This document shows positions 1 through 7,371 of a stretch of DNA of 64,000 bases, piece by piece. A program made the translations under genes and the position numbers. The first letter of the stretch is position 1. Each line of letters starts with the position of its first letter. The DNA is taken from positions 27,422-91,421 of the forward strand of contig DATKAB010000045.1 of NCBI GenBank assembly GCA_035498555.1, read 5' to 3'. A model generated the notes under the pieces. The model had not been told where the DNA came from, did no database searches, and saw only the letters and a list, made by a program, of their open reading frames with translations. The DNA comes from Candidatus Sulfotelmatobacter sp. (GTDB taxonomy: Bacteria; Eisenbacteria; RBG-16-71-46).

Positions 1-1
1 G

Positions 2-1897
2 GTGGTGCCGCTCCAGCCGGCCGCGGTGGGTTCGGCGACCAGCATCGCGCTCCAGTGGCAGCTCAGTTCGTCTCCCGACCTGCTCGGCTACAACGTCTAT
101 CGCGCCACCGCCAGCGGCGGGCCCTACAGTCGCGTCAACCCGGTGCCGACGGGGCGCACCGCGTATTACAACGACGAGGGATTGAACCCGCTCACGCCCT
201 ACTTCTACAAGGTGAGCGCGGTCGATTCATCAGGGAACGAATCGGGGATGTCGGCGATCTCGTCGGCCAGCACCAATCCCCCGACTCACGCCATCTTCCC
301 GATCCCGATGGGGCAGACCACGCCGTCGTCGGTGGCGATCGAGCACGTCTATTCCGGCTATCCGCAGGACATTTTCGCGGGCGCCGATGTGCTGTACGCC
401 TGGCATCCCGACGGCAGCAGTCCGGTGGACGCCGACGGCCAGGGCACGACCTCGGGAGATTTCACCAAGCTCGGCAAGTACTACGCCGCCGGGCCCTCGA
501 TCGCCGACCTGGATGGTGACGGCATTCCCGAGATCATCGCGCCGACCTGGACGGACACCAGCCTCTACGTCTTCACGCCGGCGGGCGCATTGAAGCCCGG
601 CTGGCCGGTGCACTTCCACGATCCGATCTGGTCGTCGGTGGCGGTGGGCGATCTCAACAACGACGGCCAGCTGGAAATGGCGTTCGGGTCGAACGGCTAC
701 AACTTCTACGTGATGAAGGCCAACGGCACCGAGTGGCTGAACGGCGATGGAAATCCGGCCACCACCGGCATCTTCAAGGTGCTGGGCCAGCCCTACAACT
801 ACGGCACCCCGGCGATCGCCGACATCAACGGCGACGGCTATCCGGAAATCATCTACGGCAGCACCGACGGCAACCTCTACGTGTGGGATCGCTTCGGCAA
901 CAATCTGCCCGGCTTCCCGGTCAACCTGGGCGCGGGCATCACGGCCTCGGTGGCGGTCGGACCGCTCGATGGGCCCGGCGACACCCAGCTCGAGATGGTG
1001 GTGCCGACCACCGGCAATCAAATGTACGTGGTGGAGCCCAACGGCTCGATCCGGCCGGGCTTCCCGTTCTTCTTCAAGGCCTCGGGCAGCAGCAAGAGCC
1101 CATCGCCGGCGCTGGCCGACATGAACGGGGATGGCTTCCTCGACATCGTGGCTGCTTCGACCAACGGCGGCATCTATGTCGTCGATCGCAACGGCGGTCT
1201 GGTGTTCCCGTGGTCGAACATCCGCTACAGCTCCCTCACCAACGGTGCTTCCGAGAGCAGCCCGGTGGTCGCCGACATCAACGGCGACGGCCTGCCCGAC
1301 GTGATCATGGGCGGGGAGGACCAGACCCTCGCCGCGCTGGGGAACAACGGGCAGATGCTGCCGGGCTTCCCGATCGTGCTGGGGGGCGAGATCCGCGGCA
1401 CGCCAGCGGTGTGCGACTGCGACGGCGACGGCAAGACCGAGATCGTGCTGGCCGGCTGGGACAAGCTGCTGCACGTCTGGGACTACGACTTCCAGTTCTC
1501 GCCGGGACACGTTCCGCCATGGCCGCAGTTCCATCACGACGCGCGGCGCACCGGGCTCGCCACCACTCCGATCCTGACCGGTGTGAACGATCCCGCGAGT
1601 GCGGCGCCCGCGGCGGTGGAGTTCGCGATCCCGGCGCCCAATCCGGCGCGCACCGGGACGCGGTTCGACTACGCGATTCCGTCGGATCGGGCCGGCCAGT
1701 CGCTCGACCTCTCGATCTACGACTTGAGCGGCCGCCGCGTGCGCACTCTGGCTTCGGGGCCCGCCAAGGCCGGCCGTTTCACCGCACGTTGGGACCTGCG
1801 CTCCGACGCCGGCTCGGTTTCGCGCACCGGCGTCTACTTCGCCCGCTTCCGCCTCGGCTCGGAAGAGCGCGCACACAAGCTCGTCGTCATGGAGTGA
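2..1897 (+). CDS. Secreted FG-GAP/VCBS-repeat protein with fibronectin III domain and C-terminal sorting domain (5' partial)
   Basis: The frame is open at the left edge, so the N-terminus and any signal peptide are missing; the in-frame GTG codons at the edge need not be starts. About residues 5-92 look like a fibronectin type III domain (YNVYRATASGGPY, SSGNESGMS). Then come at least six FG-GAP-type calcium-loop repeats, such as DLDGDGIPEI, DLNNDGQLEM, DINGDGYPEI, DMNGDGFLDI, DINGDGLPDV and DCDGDGKTEI, which in this family build a beta-propeller. The last 80 or so residues form a FlgD/type-9-like C-terminal domain (IYDLSGRRVRTL, GVYFARF, KLVVME). By family knowledge this is an exported or surface protein, possibly an adhesin; the ligand is unknown. 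It ends just before the gltX promoter. Confidence in the architecture is high, in the role low. Confidence 0.85.
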   Translation: MVPLQPAAVGSATSIALQWQLSSSPDLLGYNVYRATASGGPYSRVNPVPTGRTAYYNDEGLNPLTPYFYKVSAVDSSGNESGMSAISSASTNPPTHAIFPIPMGQTTPSSVAIEHVYSGYPQDIFAGADVLYAWHPDGSSPVDADGQGTTSGDFTKLGKYYAAGPSIADLDGDGIPEIIAPTWTDTSLYVFTPAGALKPGWPVHFHDPIWSSVAVGDLNNDGQLEMAFGSNGYNFYVMKANGTEWLNGDGNPATTGIFKVLGQPYNYGTPAIADINGDGYPEIIYGSTDGNLYVWDRFGNNLPGFPVNLGAGITASVAVGPLDGPGDTQLEMVVPTTGNQMYVVEPNGSIRPGFPFFFKASGSSKSPSPALADMNGDGFLDIVAASTNGGIYVVDRNGGLVFPWSNIRYSSLTNGASESSPVVADINGDGLPDVIMGGEDQTLAALGNNGQMLPGFPIVLGGEIRGTPAVCDCDGDGKTEIVLAGWDKLLHVWDYDFQFSPGHVPPWPQFHHDARRTGLATTPILTGVNDPASAAPAAVEFAIPAPNPARTGTRFDYAIPSDRAGQSLDLSIYDLSGRRVRTLASGPAKAGRFTARWDLRSDAGSVSRTGVYFARFRLGSEERAHKLVVME

Positions 1898-1913
1898 GCG
1901 CGTTCGACATCGC

Positions 1914-1942
1914 TTGACCGCGCGCGGCGCGCCCCCTAGGGT
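1914..1942 (+). promoter_or_regulatory. Predicted sigma-70 promoter of gltX
   Basis: TTGACC at 1914-1919 and TAGGGT at 1937-1942 are separated by 17 bases, 34 bases ahead of the gltX start. The same TTGAC-17/18-TA pattern recurs in front of other transcription units of the window. Confidence 0.55.
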
Positions 1943-1975
1943 GGCGCGCCGCCGCGTTTATCCCGGGGACATTCG

Positions 1976-3448
1976 ATGAGCGTCCGCGTTCGATTCGCGC
2001 CGAGCCCGACCGGTCACCTGCACGTGGGCGGCGCGCGCACCGCGCTGTTCAACTACCTCTTCGCTCGCGCGAAGGGCGGCGTCTTCGTCCTGCGCATCGA
2101 AGATACCGACGTCGCTCGCTCGACCGACGAATCGCTCTCGGGGATTCTCCAGAGTCTGCGCTGGCTCGGCCTCGGCTGGGACGAAGGCCCCGGCGCCGGC
2201 GGCGATCACGGCCCCTACCTCCAATCGGAACGCGCCGCGTACTACCGCCGGCACGCCGACGCGCTGCTCGAAGCCGGGCGCGCCTATCCCTGCTTCTGCA
2301 CGCCGGAAGAGCTCGAAGCGCGCCGCCAGCGCCAGCTCGAGCGCGGCGAGCCGCCCCGTTACGACGGCCGCTGCCGCGGGCTGGATGCCGCGGCGCGAGC
2401 GGCGCAGCGGGCGGCCGGCCGCAAGTCGGCGCTTCGATTCGCGCTCGACGCGTCGGGGGAGACGGGCTGGGACGACGTGGTGCGCGGGCGAGTCGCGTTC
2501 CAGAACGAGGTGCTCGACGATTTCGTGCTGCTGCGCTCGGACGGCGGCCCCACCTACAATTTCGCGTGCGTGGTCGATGACCACGAAATGGAGATCAGTC
2601 ACGTGATCCGCGGCGACGATCACATCTCCAACACGCCGCGGCAGATCCTGCTGTATCGGGCGTTCGGCTGGCCGACGCCGGTCTTCGCGCACGTCCCGAT
2701 GATCCTCGGCCACGACGGCTCACGGTTGTCGAAGCGCCACGGCGCGACCTCGGTCGAGGCGTTCGGCGAGCTGGGTTACGTGGCTCCGGCCCTGGTCAAC
2801 TTCCTGGCGCTGCTCGGCTGGTCCTACGACGGACAGCGCGAGCTGTTCACCCTGGGCGAGCTCGAGCGCGTGTTCTCGCTCGAGCGGGTGGGCACGAATC
2901 CCGCGATCTTCAATCTCGAGAAACTCGAATGGATGAACGGACAGTACCTGAAGCAGATGAGTGTCGACGAACGCACGCGTCTCGCGGTCGATTGGCTCGA
3001 GCGACATGGTTACGATCTGAGCGGTCGCGCCGCGGAGTGGAAGGCGACGCTGATCGGCTCGATCGGCGACCGCTTGAAGACCCTGGCCGACGCCGAACGT
3101 TACGGCGCATTCGCGCTGCGTGAAGAGCTGGAAATGGATCCCACGGCATGGTCCGAGCTGATCGGCAAGGACGAGGTCGGGCCGCGTCTCGAATCCCTCG
3201 CCTCGCGGCTCGAGGCGCTGGCCGAGTTCTCGCTCGCCGAGACCGAGCGCGTGACGCGCTCGCTCGCCGCCGAGCTCGGCCTCAAGGCCGGCGAGCTGAT
3301 CGGGATCGCGCGCGTGGCGCTCACCGGGAAGAAGGTGAGTCCCGGAATCTTCGAGGTGATGTGGCTGTTGGGGCGCGATCGCTGTCTGGCGCGACTCCGC
3401 TCGGCGGCGCGAGGATGGAGCGAAGCGCGCGCCGGTTCGAGCGCGTGA
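1976..3448 (+). CDS. gltX: Glutamyl-tRNA synthetase (class I)
   Basis: It attaches glutamate to tRNA-Glu, and in bacteria that lack GlnRS also to tRNA-Gln. At 490 residues it has normal family length. The HIGH-type motif is PSPTGHLHVGG at residues 9-19, and the KMSKS-type motif is SRLSKRHG near residue 252. The ATG at 1976 is right because the HIGH motif must lie close to the N-terminus. The C-terminal anticodon-binding region is complete. Directly downstream lie a tRNA-Gln and a tRNA-Glu gene. Whether the enzyme is discriminating or non-discriminating cannot be read from the sequence by eye. Confidence 0.95.
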   Translation: MSVRVRFAPSPTGHLHVGGARTALFNYLFARAKGGVFVLRIEDTDVARSTDESLSGILQSLRWLGLGWDEGPGAGGDHGPYLQSERAAYYRRHADALLEAGRAYPCFCTPEELEARRQRQLERGEPPRYDGRCRGLDAAARAAQRAAGRKSALRFALDASGETGWDDVVRGRVAFQNEVLDDFVLLRSDGGPTYNFACVVDDHEMEISHVIRGDDHISNTPRQILLYRAFGWPTPVFAHVPMILGHDGSRLSKRHGATSVEAFGELGYVAPALVNFLALLGWSYDGQRELFTLGELERVFSLERVGTNPAIFNLEKLEWMNGQYLKQMSVDERTRLAVDWLERHGYDLSGRAAEWKATLIGSIGDRLKTLADAERYGAFALREELEMDPTAWSELIGKDEVGPRLESLASRLEALAEFSLAETERVTRSLAAELGLKAGELIGIARVALTGKKVSPGIFEVMWLLGRDRCLARLRSAARGWSEARAGSSA

Positions 3449-3495
3449 GCGCGATCCGCGGGCCCCGCGCCAGGCAACGAAACAGGCCGCCGGTC

Positions 3496-3524
3496 TTGCT
3501 GGGTCCGGAGGCCTTTGCTAGATT
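3496..3524 (+). promoter_or_regulatory. Predicted sigma-70 promoter of the tRNA pair
   Basis: TTGCTG at 3496-3501 and TAGATT at 3519-3524 have a 17-base spacer. The -10 box ends 16 bases before the tRNA-Gln 5' end, fitting a short-leader stable-RNA promoter. The tRNAs may also be read through from gltX. Confidence 0.5.
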
Positions 3525-3540
3525 CCCGGGCCGTTTCTGC

Positions 3541-3614
3541 TGCCCGGTGGTGTAACGGTAGCACGACTGGCTCTGGACCAGTTAGTCGAGGTTCGAATCC
3601 TTGCCGGGCAGCCA
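3541..3614 (+). tRNA. tRNA-Gln (anticodon CUG)
   Basis: A full cloverleaf can be drawn. The acceptor strand TGCCCGG (3541-3547) pairs with CCGGGCA (3604-3610), followed by discriminator G and an encoded CCA (3612-3614). The anticodon arm is ACTGG-CTCTGGA-CCAGT, giving anticodon CTG. The T-loop is GTTCGAATC. It lies 92 bases after gltX. Confidence 0.95.
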
Positions 3615-3659
3615 CCTCGCATCGCAGCGGCCGACGCGGCTCGCCACCCAGACAATCGA

Positions 3660-3735
3660 GGCGCTATCGTCTAGGGGTCCAGGACAGGTGGTTCTCAGCC
3701 ATCAGACCGGGGTTCGAATCCCCGTAGCGCTACCA
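3660..3735 (+). tRNA. tRNA-Glu (anticodon CUC)
   Basis: The acceptor strand GGCGCTA (3660-3666) pairs with TAGCGCT (3725-3731), followed by discriminator A and CCA (3733-3735). The anticodon arm is GGTGG-TTCTCAG-CCATC, giving anticodon CTC. The T arm is CGGGG-TTCGAAT-CCCCG. It lies 45 bases after tRNA-Gln and is probably cotranscribed with it. Confidence 0.95.
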
Positions 3736-3750
3736 TTTGCAGCACGCCGC

Positions 3751-3783
3751 GAACCCGCCGGGCTCCTTCGCCCCGGCGGGTTC
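3751..3783 (+). terminator. Hairpin terminator after the tRNA pair
   Basis: A 12-bp perfect stem, GAACCCGCCGGG (3751-3762) with CCCGGCGGGTTC (3772-3783), has a 9-base loop. It is followed by a second small hairpin (CCGTC/GACGG, 3783-3797) but no T-run, so termination may be inefficient or Rho-assisted. It also lies beyond the 3' end of the minus-strand gene at 3825. Confidence 0.6.
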
Positions 3784-3824
3784 CGTCGTTGAGACGGATT
3801 CACGCGTTCGTTCCGCTCACTTCT

Positions 3825-4295
3825 TCACTTCTCCGGATGATCGAGGGTGCGAAGCCGGGGGATGTCGTTCTCGTCAACCCAGAGGCTCGCGCGACTGCGG
3901 CCGTCGGCGCCGAATAGCGACAGGCGCGGCGTTCCCTCGGGCAGCACCGCCAGCTCGACGCGGCGCGTGTACAGGGTGTCGAGCATGCGCAGGCTGAGCG
4001 TTCCGTCGCGACGCAGCGCCCACAGCGCGCGCGCCTTTCCGCGGTCGTCGTTGAGACGGAACGCCGGAGTGCCGTCCGCCCACAGCGACCATTCGGCGCG
4101 TGGCGGCTGCCCGGGCTCGCGCAGCACGATGCGGCGCGCCGAGTATTCGCCGGTGCCGGGCAGAATACGTTGAGCGACCTCGAGCACCGCGAGCAGGATC
4201 AGCAGGATGACGATTCCGGCCCAGCGCTCCTCCCGGCGCTCGAGCCGGGCGAGGCGCTCGTCCATGTCGAGCGCCGGGTGTTCGGGTGTGGGCAT
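3825..4295 (-). CDS. Small membrane-anchored protein with short internal repeats, function unknown
   Basis: At 156 residues it begins with a charged segment (MDERLARLERREERW), has one membrane helix at about residues 26-43 (GIVILLILLAVLEVA), and then a repetitive domain. The domain shows about four copies of a roughly 23-residue unit ending in DG-x-P/L-x-L-x-L-x-D, for example GKARALWALRRDGTLSLRMLD and GRSRASLWVDENDIPRLRTLD. I chose the ATG at 4295 because GGAGA lies 8-10 bases upstream and the helix then sits near the N-terminus; an in-frame start at 4406 would add 37 residues of non-protein-like sequence. The topology suggests a type II membrane protein with the repeats outside the cytoplasm. 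I do not recognise a named family. It is a single gene on the opposite strand to its neighbours. Confidence 0.7.
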   Translation of the reverse strand: MPTPEHPALDMDERLARLERREERWAGIVILLILLAVLEVAQRILPGTGEYSARRIVLREPGQPPRAEWSLWADGTPAFRLNDDRGKARALWALRRDGTLSLRMLDTLYTRRVELAVLPEGTPRLSLFGADGRSRASLWVDENDIPRLRTLDHPEK

Positions 4296-4448
4296 GAGGA
4301 GGTCTCCATCGAGTGGGGCTGCCGGAACTCTCGCGTCCACCGAAGCTTCGCGGGACGCAGAGCGCGAGCCGTGACACGCTGCGCAATCTGCCACAGCGAC
4401 GCGCAAATTGCATGACGTAACGGGGCTAACGCTTTATGGGGCAGTCCA

Positions 4449-4477
4449 TTGACAGCCCGTTCGGGGGTCCCTACAAT
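4449..4477 (+). promoter_or_regulatory. Strong sigma-70 promoter of the polysaccharide/exosortase operon
   Basis: TTGACA at 4449-4454 is consensus and TACAAT at 4472-4477 is one base off, with the ideal 17-base spacer. The inferred start site near 4484 gives a leader of about 220 bases before the first gene. It is the best promoter match I see in the window. Confidence 0.8.
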
Positions 4478-4483
4478 CGCCCT

Positions 4484-4704
4484 CGTCCGAGCTTGCAGAC
4501 CCTTTCGACGCTTGAAGTTCTTGTCATGACGGGCGGACCTTCCGCGAAGTTCGCCCGCAGGCAGGCCGGCCGGTTCTCAGGACGCGACTCCCTCCTCCGG
4601 CCGGGCTGCCTCGATCACTCGGGCACGAACCTCGCAGGAGTCCCTACGACACCGTACGTACCGGTCAGGGCCCGTTCGACCCGCCCGAGGGGAAGGACCC
4701 CTCT
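4484..4704 (+). promoter_or_regulatory. Structured 5' leader of the polysaccharide operon, with a hairpin over the ribosome-binding site
   Basis: This stretch has no convincing gene. A 9-bp stem (4530-4538 with 4549-4557, one G-U pair) lies in its middle, and a CCGGCCGG repeat can form another stem. A hairpin at 4687-4703, GAGGGG-AAGGA-CCCCTC, ends one base before the TTG start and places the Shine-Dalgarno bases in its loop and 5' arm. No known riboswitch class was recognised. Translational control is an inference from the hairpin position. Confidence 0.5.
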
Positions 4705-7371
4705 TTGAGCGGGAATTCCGATTTGGCCCCCAAGCGAACCCGGCGTCCGGCGTCGTCGAGGACGCGCGTGGGCCTCAGGCAAACCCCGAGATTCTTCCTG
4801 CTCACCCTGGGCTACGCCCTGGTGGTGAACGCCTGCTTCTTGATCGCGCTGTTGCTCCGCTTCGAGGGCAGCATTCCGGCGCGCTACTGGCACGGCTGGC
4901 TCCAGGTCGCGCCGTGGTTCACGCTGCTGTCGCTGATCGGCTACCGCGTGTCGGGGCTCTACCACGGGCTCTGGCGGTACGCGAGCACCGTGACGCTCTT
5001 CCAGGTCTTCAAAGGCGCCACGCTCTCGGCGCTCGCGCTGTTCATGATCGACCTGTTCAGCCGCGATCCATCGTTCCCGCGCAGCGTCATCCCGATGATG
5101 TGGGTCTGGCAGATCGTCATCCTGGGCGCGATGCGGTTTGCCTGGCGCCTGTCGCGCGAGCGCGTGCTCGGACCGATCAGCAGCTCGCGCGCCGTGCGCA
5201 CGCTGGTGGTCGGCGCGGACCCCACCGGCGTTCATCTCATCCAGGAAATGCGCCGCACCGCCGAGGGGCCCGACCACCTGGTGCCGGTCGGATTCATCGA
5301 CGAGGATCCGCGGCTCACCGGCGGCCTGGTCGAGGGGATCAAGGTGCGCGGCACGATCGCCGACCTGTCGCGCGCGATTCAGGAAGCGCGCGCCGAGATG
5401 GTGGTCGTCTCCGACGCCGACATGCCGGCCAAGGTGGTCCGCGAGATCGCGCGCTTCTGCGCCGAGGCGAACATCCGCATCAAGACCCTGCCGGGCCTCT
5501 CCGATCTCCAGCACGGCCGCACCACGCTGTCTCAGATGCGCGACATGCGGATCGAGGACCTGCTCGGCCGCCAGCCGGTACAGCTCAACCTCGGCGAGCT
5601 GGCGGACTTCCTGCGCGGCCAGCGCGTGATGGTGACCGGGGCGGGCGGCTCGATCGGCTCCGAGCTGGCGCGCCAGGTGGCGGGTTTCGAGCCCGCCGAG
5701 ATCGTGCTGCTCGATCACGCCGAGAACGGGCTTTACTACGTGCACCACGAGCTGGTCGCGCAGCACCCCGCGCTGCGCATTCATCCGGTGGTCGCGGACA
5801 TCCAGGACGCGGCCGGCGTCGAGCTCGCGTTCCACCGCTTCCGCCCGCACGTCGTGTTCCACGCCGCCGCGCACAAGCACGTGCCGCTGCTCGAGGCCAA
5901 CCCTCGCGAGGCGGTGCTCAACAACATTCTCGGCACCCGCAATCTGGTCGAAGCCGCGGATCAGAACGGCGTGGTCAAGTTCGTGTTGATCTCCACCGAC
6001 AAGGCCGTGAATCCGACCAGCGTCATGGGCGCCTCCAAGCGGGTCTGCGAGATGATTCTGCAGAGCCGCTCGCAGCGGAGCCGCACGCGTTTCGTCGCGG
6101 TGCGCTTCGGCAACGTGCTGGGCAGCGACGGCTCGGTGATTCCGCTGTTCCAGAAACAGATCGCGCGCGGCGGACCGATCACGGTGACGCACCCGGAGGC
6201 GCGCCGCTACTTCATGACCATCCCCGAGGCCGTGCGTCTGGTGCTGCAGGCGGGGGCGATGGGCCGCGGCGGCGACGTCCTGCTGCTCGACATGGGCGAG
6301 CAGGTGAGAATCGTGGATCTCGCGCGACAGTTGATCCGCATGTCGGGCATGCGCGAGGGCGAGGACATCGAGATCCTCTTCACCGGCCTCCGGCCGGGCG
6401 AGAAGCTCTACGAAGAGCTGCACTCCGACGCCGAGCGCACCCGCATCACGCGTCACGAGCGCATTCTGGTCTGGGAGCTCGACGCCCGCCGCGAGGACGA
6501 GCTGAACCAGGAGGTCAACGAACTGATCGCGCTGGCGCGCCGCGGCGCGGCCGAGCCCATCAAGCACCAGCTCCATCGCCTCGTCCCCGAGTACGTCGAA
6601 CCACAGCTCTCGCCGGTGCTGCCCTCGGAAGCGGCGGCGCCGGTCGTCGAGCTGCCGGGTGCGCCTCAGCCCGACCGCTCGGCCGCCTCCGAGCGCGACT
6701 GGGGAGAACTGGCGCGTCGCGTCGCGGAAGCCACCTTCGCCGGCGTGCTGCTGGTTGCCGCCGCTCCGCTGTGGGCGCTGCTGGTGTTCGAGGCGCGGCA
6801 GCGCGGCCATCGCGAGGTGCTGAACCACGAGACGCGCATCGGCATGTCGCGCCGGCGCGGGCAGCGCCGCGCGCTTCGCCGCGACACCGCCATCGATCGA
6901 CGCAGCATCGAGCGTCGTACGCAGGACCTGCTGGGCGCGCCCATCCGCTGCGCGCGATTCCGCAACGATCTCGGGCCCCTCAGCCGGTTCGTCGCCCGCC
7001 GGCGACTCGACAAGCTCCCCTATCTGCTCAACGTTCTCCGTGGCGAAATGGCCCTGGTGGGCCCCAAGCCGGAGAAGGAGGAACTCGTGCTCCGCTGGGC
7101 CGGGGTGGTTCCCGACTACGACCGTCGCTTCAGCGTGCTGCCCGGCGTGACCGGGCTCGCGCAGGTGTCGCTGTGCTCGGACTCGGATGCCGATGGCGTG
7201 GCCCGCCGGGTCCAGTACGATCTGTATTACATTGATCACCGTACGCTGCTGCTCGACCTGCGTACCCTGTTGCGCACGGTTCGGGTGGTCTGGCAGAACC
7301 CTCGCCGGCTCTCGCCAGCCCCGCAGGGAAGAATCGCGGCGGGCGCCGCGGTCAAAGGAGTGACCCAATGA
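4705..7371 (+). CDS. Fusion of a FlaA1/CapD-type nucleotide-sugar dehydratase/epimerase and a polyprenyl phosphoglycosyltransferase
   Basis: At 888 residues it carries two proteins in one chain. Residues 25-160 hold about four membrane helices. A first Rossmann-like segment (LVVGADPTGVHL, near 170) and a second one (VTGAGGSIGSELARQ, near 312) follow. STDKAVNPTSVMGASKR at about 428-444 is the catalytic region of WbpM/CapD-type 4,6-dehydratases. From about residue 668 a new domain starts with a membrane helix and ends in a phosphoglycosyltransferase core (RRRLDKLPYLLNVLRGEM, then ALVGPKP). Such enzymes put the first sugar phosphate on undecaprenyl phosphate. The usual catalytic Asp-Glu pair reads Asp-Lys here, and the stretch between helix and core is diverged. 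The start is TTG at 4705, with GGAAGGA just upstream. It opens the operon and overlaps wza by 4 bases. Confidence 0.85.
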   Translation: MSGNSDLAPKRTRRPASSRTRVGLRQTPRFFLLTLGYALVVNACFLIALLLRFEGSIPARYWHGWLQVAPWFTLLSLIGYRVSGLYHGLWRYASTVTLFQVFKGATLSALALFMIDLFSRDPSFPRSVIPMMWVWQIVILGAMRFAWRLSRERVLGPISSSRAVRTLVVGADPTGVHLIQEMRRTAEGPDHLVPVGFIDEDPRLTGGLVEGIKVRGTIADLSRAIQEARAEMVVVSDADMPAKVVREIARFCAEANIRIKTLPGLSDLQHGRTTLSQMRDMRIEDLLGRQPVQLNLGELADFLRGQRVMVTGAGGSIGSELARQVAGFEPAEIVLLDHAENGLYYVHHELVAQHPALRIHPVVADIQDAAGVELAFHRFRPHVVFHAAAHKHVPLLEANPREAVLNNILGTRNLVEAADQNGVVKFVLISTDKAVNPTSVMGASKRVCEMILQSRSQRSRTRFVAVRFGNVLGSDGSVIPLFQKQIARGGPITVTHPEARRYFMTIPEAVRLVLQAGAMGRGGDVLLLDMGEQVRIVDLARQLIRMSGMREGEDIEILFTGLRPGEKLYEELHSDAERTRITRHERILVWELDARREDELNQEVNELIALARRGAAEPIKHQLHRLVPEYVEPQLSPVLPSEAAAPVVELPGAPQPDRSAASERDWGELARRVAEATFAGVLLVAAAPLWALLVFEARQRGHREVLNHETRIGMSRRRGQRRALRRDTAIDRRSIERRTQDLLGAPIRCARFRNDLGPLSRFVARRRLDKLPYLLNVLRGEMALVGPKPEKEELVLRWAGVVPDYDRRFSVLPGVTGLAQVSLCSDSDADGVARRVQYDLYYIDHRTLLLDLRTLLRTVRVVWQNPRRLSPAPQGRIAAGAAVKGVTQ

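Noticed and set aside
230..1876. Long open frame on the minus strand opposite the FG-GAP protein
   Set aside because: The composition is that of a high-GC shadow frame (Arg-, His-, Val-rich, no domain), while the plus strand has clear repeats and a sorting domain.
4436..4708. 90-codon open frame in the leader of the polysaccharide operon
   Set aside because: It spans the promoter, has no ribosome-binding site, and the peptide has no protein-like features.
4615..7368. 917-codon open frame on the minus strand opposite the fused dehydratase gene
   Set aside because: It shows no motif, and the plus-strand protein has two complete recognisable domains. It reflects codon bias only.
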